Assembly (NCBI RefSeq): GCF_018623055.1
Contig: NZ_CP076019.1
Coordinates: forward strand, 62,001 to 126,000
DNA length: 64,000 nt
Origin: Halorubrum sp. 2020YC2
Lineage (GTDB): Archaea; Halobacteriota; Halobacteria; Halobacteriales; Haloferacaceae
Reading direction: 5' to 3'
Both the position numbers and the translations under genes were made by a program. Positions within the stretch are counted from its first letter, which is position 1, and each line of letters starts with the position of its first letter. Of this stretch, positions 42,619 through 52,429 are shown in pieces. The notes beneath the pieces are model-generated. The model had not been told where the DNA came from, made no database searches, and saw only the letters and a program-made list of their open reading frames with translations.

Positions 42619-45216
42619 ATGAGTCGCGGCCCCGAGCTGATAATCACGGAGAAAGACAACGCGGCGCGGCGCATCGCCGACATCCTGAGCGGCGAGTCCG
42701 CGACCGCGGAGCGGACCAACGACGTCAACGTCTACGAGTGGGGCGGCAAGCGGTGTATCGGCCTCTCCGGCCACGTCGTCGGCGTCGACTTCCCCGCCGA
42801 GTACAACGACTGGCGCGACGTCGAGCCGGTCGAGCTCATCGACGCGCCCGTCACCAAGACGCCGACGCAGGAGGGGATCGTCGCCGCGCTCCGCAAGCTC
42901 GCGCGCAACGCCTCCCGGGTCGTCATCGCGACCGACTACGACCGCGAGGGCGAGCTGATCGGCAAGGAGGCGTACGAGCTGGTCCGCGAGGTGAACGAGG
43001 ACGTCCCCGTCGACCGCGTCCGCTTCTCCTCGATCACGGAGAACGAGGTGCAGGAGGCGTTCGCGAACCCCGACGACCTCGACTTCGAACTCGCGGCCGC
43101 CGGCGAGGCCCGTCAGACCATCGACCTCACGTGGGGCGCCGCCCTGACGCGGTTCCTCTCCCTTTCGGCCCGCCAGATGGGCGACGACTTCATCTCCGTC
43201 GGCCGGGTTCAGGGGCCGACGCTCAAGCTCATCGTCGACCGCGAGCGCGAGATTCAGGCGTTCGACCCCGAGTCCTACTGGGAGCTGACCGGCGAGCTTG
43301 CGAAGTCCGGCGGCGACCCGTTCGAGGCGCGCTACTTCTACCTGAACGACGAGGGCAACGAGCGCGAGCGCGTCTGGGACGAGACCGTCGCGGAGACGCT
43401 CACCGAGGCGCTCGACGCGGCCGACGGGGCGACCGTCGACGACGTCACCCGTCGGACCCAGACCGACGACCCGCCGACGCCGTTCAACACCACCGCGTTC
43501 ATCCGCGCCGCGGGGTCGCTCGGCTACTCCGCCCAGCGCGCGATGTCGCTCGCGGAGGACCTCTACACCGCCGGCTACGTCACGTATCCGCGGACCGACA
43601 ACACGGTGTATCCCGACGACTTGGAGCCCGAGGAGCTGATCGAGGAGCTCTCGGCGGCCTCGACGTTCGGGAAAGACGCCGCGAGCCTGCTGGACGAGGA
43701 CCGCGACGTCGAGCCGACCGAGGGCGACGAGGAGACGACCGACCACCCGCCGATCCACCCCACCGGCGAGCTCCCCTCGGCCTCCGACCTCTCGGACGAC
43801 GAGTGGGAGGTGTACGAGCTGATCGTCCGCCGCTTCCTCGCCACCTGCGCCGACCCGGCCACCTGGGAGCGCCTCCGCGTGGTCGCCTTGGCGGACGGCG
43901 GGGCGACTCCGATAGCCGAGAGCGCCGACGGACTCGCCGCCCTCCGGAACCCGGACGAGGCGGCGAGGCCGGCCGACCTCGTCGCGGACGGCGGCCTGCG
44001 GCTGAAGGCCAACGGGAAGCGCCTGCTGGAGGCCGGCTACCACGACGTCTACCCGTACCGCTCCAGCGACGAGCGGATCGTCCCGGACGTCGAGGCCGGC
44101 GAGACGCTGTCGCTGTCGGACCGCACCACCGAGGGGAAAGCGACCCAGCCGCCCCGCCGCTACGGGCAGTCGCGGCTCATCGAGGAGATGGAGAAGCGGC
44201 AGCTGGGCACGAAGGCGACCCGCCACCGGACGATAGAGAAGCTGTACGACCGCAACTACGTCGAGAGCGACCCGCCCCGCCCGACGCGGCTGGCGGAGGC
44301 GGTCGTCGAGGCCGCCGAGGAGTTCGCCGACCGGATCGTGAGCGAGGAGATGACCGCCCAGCTCGAAGAAGACATGGCGGCCATCGCGGCCGGTGAGAGG
44401 GCGTACGACGAGGTGACGGCGGCCTCCCGCGAGCTGCTTTCGAGCGTGTTCGACGACCTCACCGAGTCGCGCGAGGCCGTCGGCGACCACCTCCAGAACT
44501 CGCTGAAGGCGGACAAGACGCTCGGCCCGTGCCCGGAGTGCGGCGCGGACCTCCTCGTCCGGAAGTCGCGGCAGGGGTCGTACTTCGTCGGCTGCGACGG
44601 CTATCCCGACTGCGAGTACACCCTCCCGCTTCCCTCGACCGGGAAGCCGCTCATCCTCGACGAGACCTGCGAGGAGCACGACCTCCGCCACGTGAAGATG
44701 CTCGCCGGGCGGAAGACGTTCGTCCACGGCTGCCCGCAGTGTAAGGCCGACGAGGCCGACGAGCAGGAGGACGAGGTGATCGGCGTCTGTCCCGAATGTG
44801 GAGAGGGACACGGGGGGGAGTTGGCGATCAAGCGACTCCGCTCCGGCTCGCGGCTCGTCGGCTGTACGCGCTACCCCGACTGCGACTACTCGCTGCCGCT
44901 CCCCCGGCGCGGCGAGGTCGAGGTCACCGACGAGACCTGCGAGGAGCACGGCCTCCCGCACCTCCGCGTCCACTCCGGGGACGACCCGTGGGAGCTCGGC
45001 TGTCCGATCTGTAACTATCGCGAGTTCACGGCCCGACAGGAGGGGTCGGAGCTTCAGGCGGTCGAGGGGATAGGCGAGAAGACCGCCGCGAAGCTGAGAG
45101 ACGCCGGCGTCGACGGCGTCGACGAGCTCAAATCGGCCGACCCGGACGACCTCGCGTCCGACGTTGACGGCGTGGGCGCGGCCACCGTGCGCGACTGGCA
45201 GGCCAAGGCGGACTGA
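42619..45216 (+). CDS. topA: DNA topoisomerase I (type IA)
   Basis: 865 residues. TOPRIM domain at the N-terminus (ELIITEKDNAARRIADIL; VIATDYDREGELIGKEAY with the metal aspartates). The catalytic tyrosine is Tyr323 in AGYVTYPRTDNTVYP. The C-terminal region (~residues 630-800) holds four cysteine modules (CPECG...CDGYPDC, CEEH...CPQC, CPECG...CTRYPDC, CEEH...CPIC) that bind single-stranded DNA. It ends with a helix-hairpin-helix (EGIGEKTAAKLRDAGVDGVD). Relaxes negative supercoils. Complete and of usual archaeal length. Confidence 0.97.
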   Translation: MSRGPELIITEKDNAARRIADILSGESATAERTNDVNVYEWGGKRCIGLSGHVVGVDFPAEYNDWRDVEPVELIDAPVTKTPTQEGIVAALRKLARNASRVVIATDYDREGELIGKEAYELVREVNEDVPVDRVRFSSITENEVQEAFANPDDLDFELAAAGEARQTIDLTWGAALTRFLSLSARQMGDDFISVGRVQGPTLKLIVDREREIQAFDPESYWELTGELAKSGGDPFEARYFYLNDEGNERERVWDETVAETLTEALDAADGATVDDVTRRTQTDDPPTPFNTTAFIRAAGSLGYSAQRAMSLAEDLYTAGYVTYPRTDNTVYPDDLEPEELIEELSAASTFGKDAASLLDEDRDVEPTEGDEETTDHPPIHPTGELPSASDLSDDEWEVYELIVRRFLATCADPATWERLRVVALADGGATPIAESADGLAALRNPDEAARPADLVADGGLRLKANGKRLLEAGYHDVYPYRSSDERIVPDVEAGETLSLSDRTTEGKATQPPRRYGQSRLIEEMEKRQLGTKATRHRTIEKLYDRNYVESDPPRPTRLAEAVVEAAEEFADRIVSEEMTAQLEEDMAAIAAGERAYDEVTAASRELLSSVFDDLTESREAVGDHLQNSLKADKTLGPCPECGADLLVRKSRQGSYFVGCDGYPDCEYTLPLPSTGKPLILDETCEEHDLRHVKMLAGRKTFVHGCPQCKADEADEQEDEVIGVCPECGEGHGGELAIKRLRSGSRLVGCTRYPDCDYSLPLPRRGEVEVTDETCEEHGLPHLRVHSGDDPWELGCPICNYREFTARQEGSELQAVEGIGEKTAAKLRDAGVDGVDELKSADPDDLASDVDGVGAATVRDWQAKAD

Positions 45217-45302
45217 CCGGTCGGCGGCCGTCAGCCCCTCGCGTGCGAGACGACCCATAAAACCATAAACACATATGGACAGAGTGTTTCGATTATCAAC
45301 AG

Positions 45303-46829
45303 ATGGAGGACCGCGACGGAGCGCCGACGCCCGACGACGGACCGTCGTCGAGCGGCGCGGCCGGGATCCTCCGCGCGTTCGTCGAGGCGGTGCCGACCCC
45401 GACGCTCGTCTGTGACCCAGACACGCTGGCGATCCGCGCCGCGAACGCCCCCGCCGCCGACCTCCTCGGCCACGACCGCGGCACGCTGACGCTGATGGGG
45501 CTTCCGGACGTCGGGGAGACCGACGTCACCGTCGCCGGAGAGCCGGTCGCGGACGCCGCCGCCCCCTCGGGCCCTTCCGCCGGCCCGCCAGCCTCCGCCG
45601 GTTCCGCCCCTCGGGTCGAGCGCTTCGAGTGGAACGTCCGGCTCGGTGATCCGGGAGTACGGGTCGCCGCGGCGCTTCACACGGCGACGATCGCCGGCGG
45701 CGAGTGGCTCGTCGTCGGGTTCTCCGACGTCACGGACCGGGTCGCGGCCGCGACCGAACGCGACGCGGAGCGCCGGGTCGTCGACGCGCTGGCCGAGACC
45801 GTCCCGCTCGCGCTGTTCCGCTGTACGGAGGAGGGGACGCTCTCCCGCTGGAACGACCGGTTGGCGGCCGCCGCCGGCTACGAGCCGGATGCGCTGTCCG
45901 GGAGGGCGCTCACGTCGCTGTTCGACGAGGCGACGCGCGACGCCGTCAGCGAGGCGCTCTCTCGGGTGTACCGCGACGGTGAGTCCCTCTCGCGCGAGGC
46001 GCGGCTGCTCACTCGGACCGGCGAACGCGTCCCGTACCGGCTCTCGGTCGGTCCCGTCACCGACGGCGACCGGGTCGTCGGCGCGGTCGGCATGGGCGAG
46101 GACCTCACCGAGGCGTCGCTCAGGGAGGAGCGGCTCGCCGTGCTGACGCGGGTGTTGCGGCACAACTTCCGGAACGATCTCAACGTGGTCACGGGGTTCA
46201 CGGGGCGGGCGGTCGAGGCGGTCGACGACCCCAAGCTGACCGCCGAACTCGAACGGGTGATCGAAACCGCCGAGCGGCTGTTGCGCCTGGGTGAGACCTC
46301 GCGGAAGGTGGAGCGGCTGCTCTCTCAGCGCCCCTCCCCGCGGCCGGTCGCGCTCGGGGCCGCCGTCGACGCGGCGCTCGAATCGCTCGACACCGCGGTC
46401 CGCGCTCGGGGGGTGATCGACGTCGACGTGCCGGAGGGAGTCGTCGTCTCCGCGGTCCCGTTCTTACCGGAGGCGATCACCGAACTCGTCGACAACGCGG
46501 TCCGGCACAACGACGCGGACGACCCGCGGGTTCGCATCTCGGCCGCGGAGCTGCCCAGCGAGTCGTGGGTCTCGCTCGTCGTGGCCGACGACGGACCGGG
46601 AATCCCGCCGGCCGAGCGCGCCGTCCTCACGGGCGAAGAGACGCCGCTCGAACACGCGAGCGGGCTCGGCCTCTGGTACGTGAACTGGATCGTCACCGCC
46701 GGCGGCGGGAGCCTCGACATCGTCGAGAGCAAGGCCGGCGGCAGTCGGATCGAACTGTCGCTGCGCGCCGCGGAGGAGTCGCCGGCGGAGGACGCGGAGC
46801 TGTTCGCCCCGGACGGAGGCACGGGGTAA
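45303..46829 (+). CDS. PAS-domain sensor histidine kinase
   Basis: 508 residues, no membrane segment. Two PAS-like domains (residues ~22-150 and ~155-272). The phosphoacceptor is His287 in RVLRHNFRNDLNVVTGF, the H-box variant typical of haloarchaeal kinases. The ATPase domain has ITELVDNAVRHN (N box), VVADDGPGIP (G1) and GLGLWYVNWIVTAGGG (G2). Signal unknown; PAS domains often bind heme, flavin or small ligands. No response regulator is adjacent. A TATA-like CATAAACAC lies ~35 nt upstream. Confidence 0.92.
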   Translation: MEDRDGAPTPDDGPSSSGAAGILRAFVEAVPTPTLVCDPDTLAIRAANAPAADLLGHDRGTLTLMGLPDVGETDVTVAGEPVADAAAPSGPSAGPPASAGSAPRVERFEWNVRLGDPGVRVAAALHTATIAGGEWLVVGFSDVTDRVAAATERDAERRVVDALAETVPLALFRCTEEGTLSRWNDRLAAAAGYEPDALSGRALTSLFDEATRDAVSEALSRVYRDGESLSREARLLTRTGERVPYRLSVGPVTDGDRVVGAVGMGEDLTEASLREERLAVLTRVLRHNFRNDLNVVTGFTGRAVEAVDDPKLTAELERVIETAERLLRLGETSRKVERLLSQRPSPRPVALGAAVDAALESLDTAVRARGVIDVDVPEGVVVSAVPFLPEAITELVDNAVRHNDADDPRVRISAAELPSESWVSLVVADDGPGIPPAERAVLTGEETPLEHASGLGLWYVNWIVTAGGGSLDIVESKAGGSRIELSLRAAEESPAEDAELFAPDGGTG

Positions 46830-46847
46830 GCCGGCCCCGCTCCCGGA

Positions 46848-47207
46848 TCACCGTACGAGCCGTAGTTCGTCGCCGGCCGCGACCGGTTCGGCCGCGCCGG
46901 CCGGGAGTTCGACGACGGTGTCGGCGCGGCCGCGGCCCAGCCCGACGAACGGCGCGAGCCGCTTTTTCGCCGTCACCTCGCCGTCGACGAGCCACACCGC
47001 GTCGATCCCGAACGGCACGAACAGCATGTGGAGCCACTGCGTGTCGGCCTCGTCGAAAGGGAAGGCCAGCGCGTAGTCGTCCGGGATCGACCGCCGAAAC
47101 ATCAGCCCGCGGGCCTGTTCGAACGCCGAGCGCGCGACGTCGACGTCGCTCGCGAGGACGCGCTCTGACCCCGATTCGGGACGGTGAACGAGTCGCACGC
47201 CCGTCAC
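46848..47207 (-). CDS. DUF192 family protein
   Basis: 119 residues. ARSAFEQARGLMFRRSIPDD, ALAFPFDEADTQWLHMLFVPFGIDAVWL and a C-terminal ELPAGAAEPVAAGDEL are the conserved blocks of DUF192, a small beta-rich domain found in bacteria and archaea whose function is not established. No signal peptide here, although many relatives are exported. It follows the glutaredoxin gene on the same strand by 87 nt. Confidence 0.9.
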   Translation of the reverse strand: MTGVRLVHRPESGSERVLASDVDVARSAFEQARGLMFRRSIPDDYALAFPFDEADTQWLHMLFVPFGIDAVWLVDGEVTAKKRLAPFVGLGRGRADTVVELPAGAAEPVAAGDELRLVR

Positions 47208-47294
47208 CTCACCGGCGTCGGATAAATAGCCTCTCGTTCGCTCCGCGTCGCGTCTCGCGGCCGCGTTCCCGCGACCGCGCGCCGGGACCGCCGC

Positions 47295-47549
47295 TCAGCT
47301 CGCGCTCCCGTACGTCTCTTCGAGGTACTCGACGATGTCGTCGCTCTCGGGCATCCCCTCGACCCCGTGCTCCTCGTCGACGAGGACGGGGACGCCGGTC
47401 TGTCCGGAGACCTCCTCGACCTCCGTGCGCTCGCTGTGCGAGCGCGGCACCATCACCGACTCGTACTCCAACTCCAGGTCGGACAGCTTCGTCTTCACCT
47501 TCGCGCAGTACGGACAGCCTTCGAGCTCGTAGAGAGTCAGGTTTGCCAT
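47295..47549 (-). CDS. Glutaredoxin-like protein
   Basis: 84 residues from MANLTLYELEGCPYCAKV (the ATG three codons upstream is possible). Redox site CPYC near residue 12 and the cis-proline region TGVPVLVDEEHGVEGMPES identify a glutaredoxin/NrdH fold. Haloarchaea use gamma-glutamylcysteine rather than glutathione, so the physiological thiol is probably that or thioredoxin reductase. Upstream of the DUF192 gene. Confidence 0.9.
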   Translation of the reverse strand: MANLTLYELEGCPYCAKVKTKLSDLELEYESVMVPRSHSERTEVEEVSGQTGVPVLVDEEHGVEGMPESDDIVEYLEETYGSAS

Positions 47550-47757
47550 CGCCGTCACGTACGGCTTGGACCGGTAAAGAGGTGCGGCCGCGGATGCGTC
47601 CGACGCGCACGGGCGGTCGGGACGCGTCCGGATCGCGGACTGCGGTCCGGTCGGTCGGAGAGCGCGAAAACGGAGGAAAATCGGAGCGTTCGAACGGGGG
47701 AAGTTGTCGGGGCGATCCGCGGTCGGCGTGGGTGTCGAGGTTCCTTCGGAACCTCGC

Positions 47758-49416
47758 CTACATCGCGCCGCCCATGCCGCCCATACCGCCCATGCCGCCG
47801 CCGGGGGCGCCGCCCTCGTCGTCGCCGCCCGACGTCGAGAGGTCGCCCGCCGAGATGATGTCGTCGATTTTTAAGACCAGGTTCGCCGCCTCGGCAGCGG
47901 AGGCGATCGCCTGCTCCTTGGCGTGGGCCGTCTCGACGACGCCCGCCTCGGCCGTGTCGACGACCTCGCCGGCGAACACGTTGAGGCCGGCGTGCTCGTC
48001 GCCCGCCTCGTGGGCCGCGCGCAGGTCGACCAGCAGGTCGATGGCGTCGAGGCCGGCGTTCTCCGCGAGCACGCGGGGGATCAGTTCGAGGGAGTCAGCG
48101 AACGCCTCGACCGCGAGCTGCTCGCGACCCTCGACGGAGTCGGCGTAGTCGCGCAGGCGGCGCGCGAGCTCGACCTCGACGGCGCCGCCGCCGGGCAGGG
48201 TCCGCCCGTCGGAGACCGTCGTCGAGACCACGTCGATCGCGTCCTGAATGCCGCGCTCCAGCTCGTCGACGACGTGCTCGGTGGTGCCGTACAGGAGGAG
48301 CGTGACGCCGTGGGCGTCCTCGCCCTCGACGTAGAACAGCTCCTCGTCCGCGTCGCGCTCGACCGAGCCGACCGCGAGGTCGTCGGCGGTGAGGGAGTCC
48401 AGATCCGTGACGATCGGCGCGTCGAGGACGTTCTTCAGGAACGTCAGGTCGGACTTCTTCGTGCGGCGGACCGCCAGAACGCCCTCCTTCGCGAGGTAGT
48501 GCTGGGCGAGGTCGTCGATGCCCTTCTGACAGAAGACGACGTCGGCGCCCGACTCGACAATTTTGTCGACCTTCTCGCGGAGCTGCTCTTCCTCCTGGTC
48601 GAGGAACTTCTGGAGCTGGTCCGGGGAGTCGACGTTGACGGAGGTGTCGACGTCCGCCTCCTCGACCTCGATCGGGTCGTTGAGGAGGAGAACGTTCGCG
48701 GACTCGAAGTCCGTCGGCATGTCCTCGTGGACCGGGTCCTTGTCGATCGCCGCGCCGGTGAGCAGGCGTGACTCGCCCGCCGCGCGACCGGTGCGCGTCT
48801 CGATGTTGAGGTTCGCTAAGTCGACCACGTGGGAGCCGTCGTCGGCCGCGACGGTGACGCCCTGTACCGCGCGGACGACGAGGTCGGCGAGCACGTCCTT
48901 GTCCAGCTCAGCGCCCTTCCCGGTCATCGACGTCTCGGCCACGTTGCGCAGCGTCTCCGTGTCGTCGGGCTCGACGGCCGTCGCGACCTCGTCGATCTGC
49001 TCGCGGGCGTACTCGCTCGCGAGGTTGAACCCCTTGATGACCGCCGTCGGGTGGATGTCCTGTTCGAGGAGGTCCTCGGCGTTCTTCAGTAGCTCGCCCG
49101 CGATGGCGACCGCGCTGGTCGTCCCGTCGCCGGCCTCGTCCTCTTGGGTCTCGGCGACCTCGACGACCATCTCGGCCGTCGGGTTGTCGATGTCCATCGT
49201 CTGGAGGATGGTGACGCCGTCGTTGGTGATGGTGACGTCGCCCATCGAGTCGACGAGCATCTTGTCCATCCCCTTCGGCCCGAGCGTCGAGCGGACGGAC
49301 TCGGCGACGCCGCGCGCCGCGGAGATGTTGTACTCCTGTGCGTCCTTGTCCTGGACGCGCTGGGCGTCATCGCCCATAATGATCATCGGCTGGCCCTGCT
49401 GCATTCGCTGACTCAT
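47758..49416 (-). CDS. Thermosome (group II chaperonin) subunit
   Basis: 552 residues from the ATG at 49416; the open frame upstream to 49512 includes the promoter. GPKGMDKMLVDSMGDVTITNDG and GDGTTSAVAIAGELL are the ATP-binding motifs of group II chaperonins, and LDAIDLLVDLRAAHEAG and GEVVDTAEAGVVE lie in the C-terminal equatorial domain. It ends with a GGM-rich tail (APGGGMGGMGGMGGAM). Folds cytoplasmic proteins in eight- or nine-membered double rings. The promoter is leaderless. Confidence 0.97.
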   Translation of the reverse strand: MSQRMQQGQPMIIMGDDAQRVQDKDAQEYNISAARGVAESVRSTLGPKGMDKMLVDSMGDVTITNDGVTILQTMDIDNPTAEMVVEVAETQEDEAGDGTTSAVAIAGELLKNAEDLLEQDIHPTAVIKGFNLASEYAREQIDEVATAVEPDDTETLRNVAETSMTGKGAELDKDVLADLVVRAVQGVTVAADDGSHVVDLANLNIETRTGRAAGESRLLTGAAIDKDPVHEDMPTDFESANVLLLNDPIEVEEADVDTSVNVDSPDQLQKFLDQEEEQLREKVDKIVESGADVVFCQKGIDDLAQHYLAKEGVLAVRRTKKSDLTFLKNVLDAPIVTDLDSLTADDLAVGSVERDADEELFYVEGEDAHGVTLLLYGTTEHVVDELERGIQDAIDVVSTTVSDGRTLPGGGAVEVELARRLRDYADSVEGREQLAVEAFADSLELIPRVLAENAGLDAIDLLVDLRAAHEAGDEHAGLNVFAGEVVDTAEAGVVETAHAKEQAIASAAEAANLVLKIDDIISAGDLSTSGGDDEGGAPGGGMGGMGGMGGAM

Positions 49417-49440
49417 ACACCGCTTGATTGATTGTGATTC

Positions 49441-49448
49441 TATATAAA
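49441..49448 (-). promoter_or_regulatory. TATA box of leaderless thermosome promoter
   Basis: On the minus strand the box reads TTTATATA, centred about 28 nt before the ATG at 49416. Its strength and the AT-rich flank (AATCACAATCAATC) fit a highly expressed, heat-responsive gene. Confidence 0.7.
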
Positions 49449-49621
49449 TCTCTCGGTGAGGGGCGTCCGCGCGCGAACGAGCGCCGTCAGAAGGCTGCGA
49501 CCGAAACCGCACGACTTCGACGCTTTCGGCCCTATTTCATGCGGGGAGTTAGCATTGATCTCTGTCGCTTCGAGAGCGCCGATCTGGTGGCATTTATATA
49601 CATATCTCTCTCGGCCTCCCG

Positions 49622-50146
49622 TCACGCCGGTATCCCGCCCGCCAGAAGCGCGGCGTCGACGAGCAGCAGGACCGCGAACCCGGCGCTCGCCAGCAGGTAG
49701 GGCCGGGAGACGGCCGCCAACCGAGCCGACCCGGGCGCGGTGCCGGCCCCGTCGAGCGCCTCGGTCGGGAACCCCTCGGCCATGTATCGACCCCAGCCGA
49801 TCTCCGGGTCGACCTCGCGTCGCATCCGGAGGACGCCCAGTTCGACCGCCCCGTTCATGACGCCCCACAGCGACAGCATCGCGAGGACGGCCCAGCCCCG
49901 GCCGGTCGTCGCGAGGAGTCCGAGCGGCGTGTACAGCCGCCAGACCATGTACGCGCCGGTGACCGGGAGGACGACGCCGGTCCAGCGCGTGACCATGAGG
50001 AGTCGGTGCGCGGCGTCGACGAACGCTGTGCGGCCGAGCGTCCCGTCGGTCGCCCGCGGCAGGGTCGCGTAGACGACGTACAGCGTCGCGCCGGTCCACA
50101 GCGCGCCGGAGAGCACGTGGAAGACGAACGCGGTCGTGAGGAGCAC
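49622..50146 (-). CDS. CopD-like membrane protein
   Basis: 174 residues, ATG start, four predicted membrane helices. FVFHVLSGALWTGATLYVVY begins with the paired His/Trp helix typical of CopD and related integral proteins, and AAHRLLMVTRWTGVVLPVTGAYMVW follows. The conserved histidines in helices 1 and 2 could bind copper or heme b. Role not certain; related proteins take part in copper uptake or act as heme-binding redox proteins. It lies 66 nt downstream of the small protein at 50213. Confidence 0.75.
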   Translation of the reverse strand: MLLTTAFVFHVLSGALWTGATLYVVYATLPRATDGTLGRTAFVDAAHRLLMVTRWTGVVLPVTGAYMVWRLYTPLGLLATTGRGWAVLAMLSLWGVMNGAVELGVLRMRREVDPEIGWGRYMAEGFPTEALDGAGTAPGSARLAAVSRPYLLASAGFAVLLLVDAALLAGGIPA

Positions 50147-50212
50147 GCCTCCGTCTCCGCCCGGCTTCGGAATAAATCTCGGCCCGCGGCGCCGCGCTCC
50201 GAGACCGCGGCG

Positions 50213-50548
50213 TCACGGCAGGGTCAGAGTCCCCTCGTACCGGTGCGTGCCGTCGACCGTCCCCCGGTACTCGTACGCCGCGGGCGGCTCGATCCCCCAC
50301 TCGCGGAGCCGCCCGTCGACCCCGTCGACGTAGGTGGTGAGGAACGACCCCCTGTCGCGGAGCGTCGGCGGCGTCCGAGCGTGTTCGGTCTCGAACCGAC
50401 AGCGCGCCGTCCGCCCGTCGCCGTCGGCCTCGATCCTGACTCGGAGGTCAGACCGGAGCCGCTCGCGGACCGGCGGCGGCTCGCCGCGGAGGTGTCCCTC
50501 GCCGAACGCGTCGATTGCGGACAGCGCCTCGTTCGGGACGTGGTTCAT
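50213..50548 (-). CDS. Conserved haloarchaeal protein of unknown function (111 aa)
   Basis: From the ATG at 50548 (MNHVPNEALSAIDAFGEGH). The open frame continues far upstream but there it is antisense to the BCCT gene. Acidic, soluble, with a beta-rich middle (DLRVRIEADGDGRTARCRFE) and an end RGTVDGTHRYEGTLTLP. No motif I can tie to a function. Divergent from the BCCT transporter gene, which starts 193 nt away. Confidence 0.7.
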   Translation of the reverse strand: MNHVPNEALSAIDAFGEGHLRGEPPPVRERLRSDLRVRIEADGDGRTARCRFETEHARTPPTLRDRGSFLTTYVDGVDGRLREWGIEPPAAYEYRGTVDGTHRYEGTLTLP

Positions 50549-50741
50549 GCCCCGACCGAGGGGCTCGCGGCGGGAATCGCTTGTCCCGCACGCCGCTCGC
50601 GCCCTGCCGGATCGGCCGTCGCGCTCGCGGCGGTCACTCGGGCGCGATGGCCGAGCCCGTCTCTCGCAAAAACCCGACGCAGACGCGGCCGGAAACAGGT
50701 TTAACCACGTCGCGCCCCACCTGATCGATACACGTTTGTTT

Positions 50742-52358
50742 ATGAGTGAACGCTCCGTCGTCGAGTCGATACGCTCGTTCAGATCCGAGGCCGACCCCGT
50801 CCCCTTCGCCGCCGGCGCGCTGGTGACGTTCGCCTTCCTCGCGTACACCGCCGTCGACACGGACGGCGCCGCCGCCGCCATCGACGCGGCGTTCGTGACC
50901 TTCGGTCAGGGGCTCGCGTGGCTGTACCTCGGAACGGTGCTCGCGCTGGTCGGGGTCGGCGCGTACCTCCTGTTCAGCCGCTACGGCCGGGTCCGCCTCG
51001 GTGACGCCGAGCCGGAGTACGGCACGGCGTCGTACGTGGCGATGTTCTTCTCCGCCGGGCTGTCGGCCGGCATCGTCTTCTTCGGGCCCGTTGAGGCGCT
51101 CTTACACTATCAGACGGTCCCGCCGCTGTTCGCCGGCGAGGCGGCCGCGGAGTCGGGCGCGGCGGCGGTGCCGGCGGTCGCGTACACGGTCTTCCACTAC
51201 GGCGTCAGCGCGTGGGGTGGCTACCTCGCCATCGGGCTGCCGGTCGCGTACTTCGCCTACCGGCACGACGCCCCGTTCCGCGTCTCCACCGCGCTGTATC
51301 CCGTTCTGGGCCCGGACCGGCTCGACGGCCTCGTCGCCCGGACGGTCGACACCCTCGCAGTCGTCGCCACCATCGGCGGGATCGCGACCGGGCTCGGCTT
51401 CATCGCCACGCAGCTGCTCACCGGCGTCACGTTCCGGACCGGCGTCGCGTTCGGCGACGCCGAGACGGTCGCCGTCATCGTCGGCATCACCGTCCTCTTC
51501 ACGCTCTCGCTCGTCGCGGGCGTGAGCCGCGGCATCCGCCGGCTGTCCGTGTTCAACATCGCGGTCATGGCCCTGCTCCTCGGCGTGGCGCTCGTCGCCG
51601 GACCGACGACCGACGTGCTCAACGTCGGGGTGGCGGCGCTCGGGACGTACGCGACCTCCTTTTTCGAGATGAGCCTGTTCACCGGCAGCGGCGTCGAGGG
51701 CGGCGCGAGCTGGTCGGCGGCGTGGACCGTCTTCTACTGGTCGTGGTGGATCGCGTGGGCCCCGTTCGTCGGGCTGTTCCTCGCGCGGATCTCTCGCGGC
51801 CGGACGATCCGGTCGGTCGTCGGCACCGCGTTCGGGACGATGACTGCGGTCTCGGCGCTGTGGTTCACCGTCGTCGGCGGGACGTCGATCCGGCTTCAGG
51901 AGTCCGGCGCGGTCGACGTGCTCGGCGCGGTCGGCGAGTACGGCGACGGGGTCTCCGGCTACGTCATCTTCGGGGCGTTCCCCGGCGGCGAGCTGTGGCA
52001 GCTGCTGTTTCTGGTACTGGTGACGACGTTCTTCCTCACCTCCGCCGACTCCTCGACGCTCGCCGTCGGGATGCTCACGACCGGCGGCAGCCGGGACCCG
52101 TCCGGCGCGAACCGCGTCTTCTGGGGCGCGCTCCAGGGTGCGATCGCCTCCGTCCTCGTGGTCGTCGGCGGCGCGACCGCGCTTCGGTCGTCGGTGATCG
52201 TGACGGGCGCCCCGTTCGCGCTCGTCTGCCTCGTCGCCATGGGGGGATTCCTGCGGTGGCTGTCGGCATCTGCCGAGCCGGCCGCCAGCGACGGCCGCGA
52301 GCCCGAGCCAGACCCGGCGCCCGCCGCGCCGACGGCGCTCGCCGAGGACGACGACTGA
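50742..52358 (+). CDS. BCCT-family transporter (betaine/carnitine/choline type)
   Basis: 538 residues from the ATG at 50742; upstream in-frame codons lie in the promoter region. Twelve membrane helices expected. The diagnostic stretch is YWSWWIAWAPFVGLFLARI followed by SRGRTIR. Early helices have MFFSAGLSAGIVFFGPVEAL, and TSADSSTLAVGMLTTGG is also conserved. Family role: Na+- or H+-coupled uptake of glycine betaine or other compatible solutes for osmoadaptation. The C-terminal ~30 residues are an acidic Pro-rich tail. GGTTTAACC at ~50699 is a probable TATA box. Confidence 0.93.
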   Translation: MSERSVVESIRSFRSEADPVPFAAGALVTFAFLAYTAVDTDGAAAAIDAAFVTFGQGLAWLYLGTVLALVGVGAYLLFSRYGRVRLGDAEPEYGTASYVAMFFSAGLSAGIVFFGPVEALLHYQTVPPLFAGEAAAESGAAAVPAVAYTVFHYGVSAWGGYLAIGLPVAYFAYRHDAPFRVSTALYPVLGPDRLDGLVARTVDTLAVVATIGGIATGLGFIATQLLTGVTFRTGVAFGDAETVAVIVGITVLFTLSLVAGVSRGIRRLSVFNIAVMALLLGVALVAGPTTDVLNVGVAALGTYATSFFEMSLFTGSGVEGGASWSAAWTVFYWSWWIAWAPFVGLFLARISRGRTIRSVVGTAFGTMTAVSALWFTVVGGTSIRLQESGAVDVLGAVGEYGDGVSGYVIFGAFPGGELWQLLFLVLVTTFFLTSADSSTLAVGMLTTGGSRDPSGANRVFWGALQGAIASVLVVVGGATALRSSVIVTGAPFALVCLVAMGGFLRWLSASAEPAASDGREPEPDPAPAAPTALAEDDD

Positions 52359-52429
52359 GCCCCCCGGCGACCCCCTCTGCCGCCGCGGCGACCGAAACGG
52401 CCTTGCGGGACCGCCGCGCAGGTCCGCCC

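Noticed and set aside
42589-45258. An 889-codon minus-strand frame opposite topA
   Set aside because: Shadow of a recognised topoisomerase gene; no motifs.
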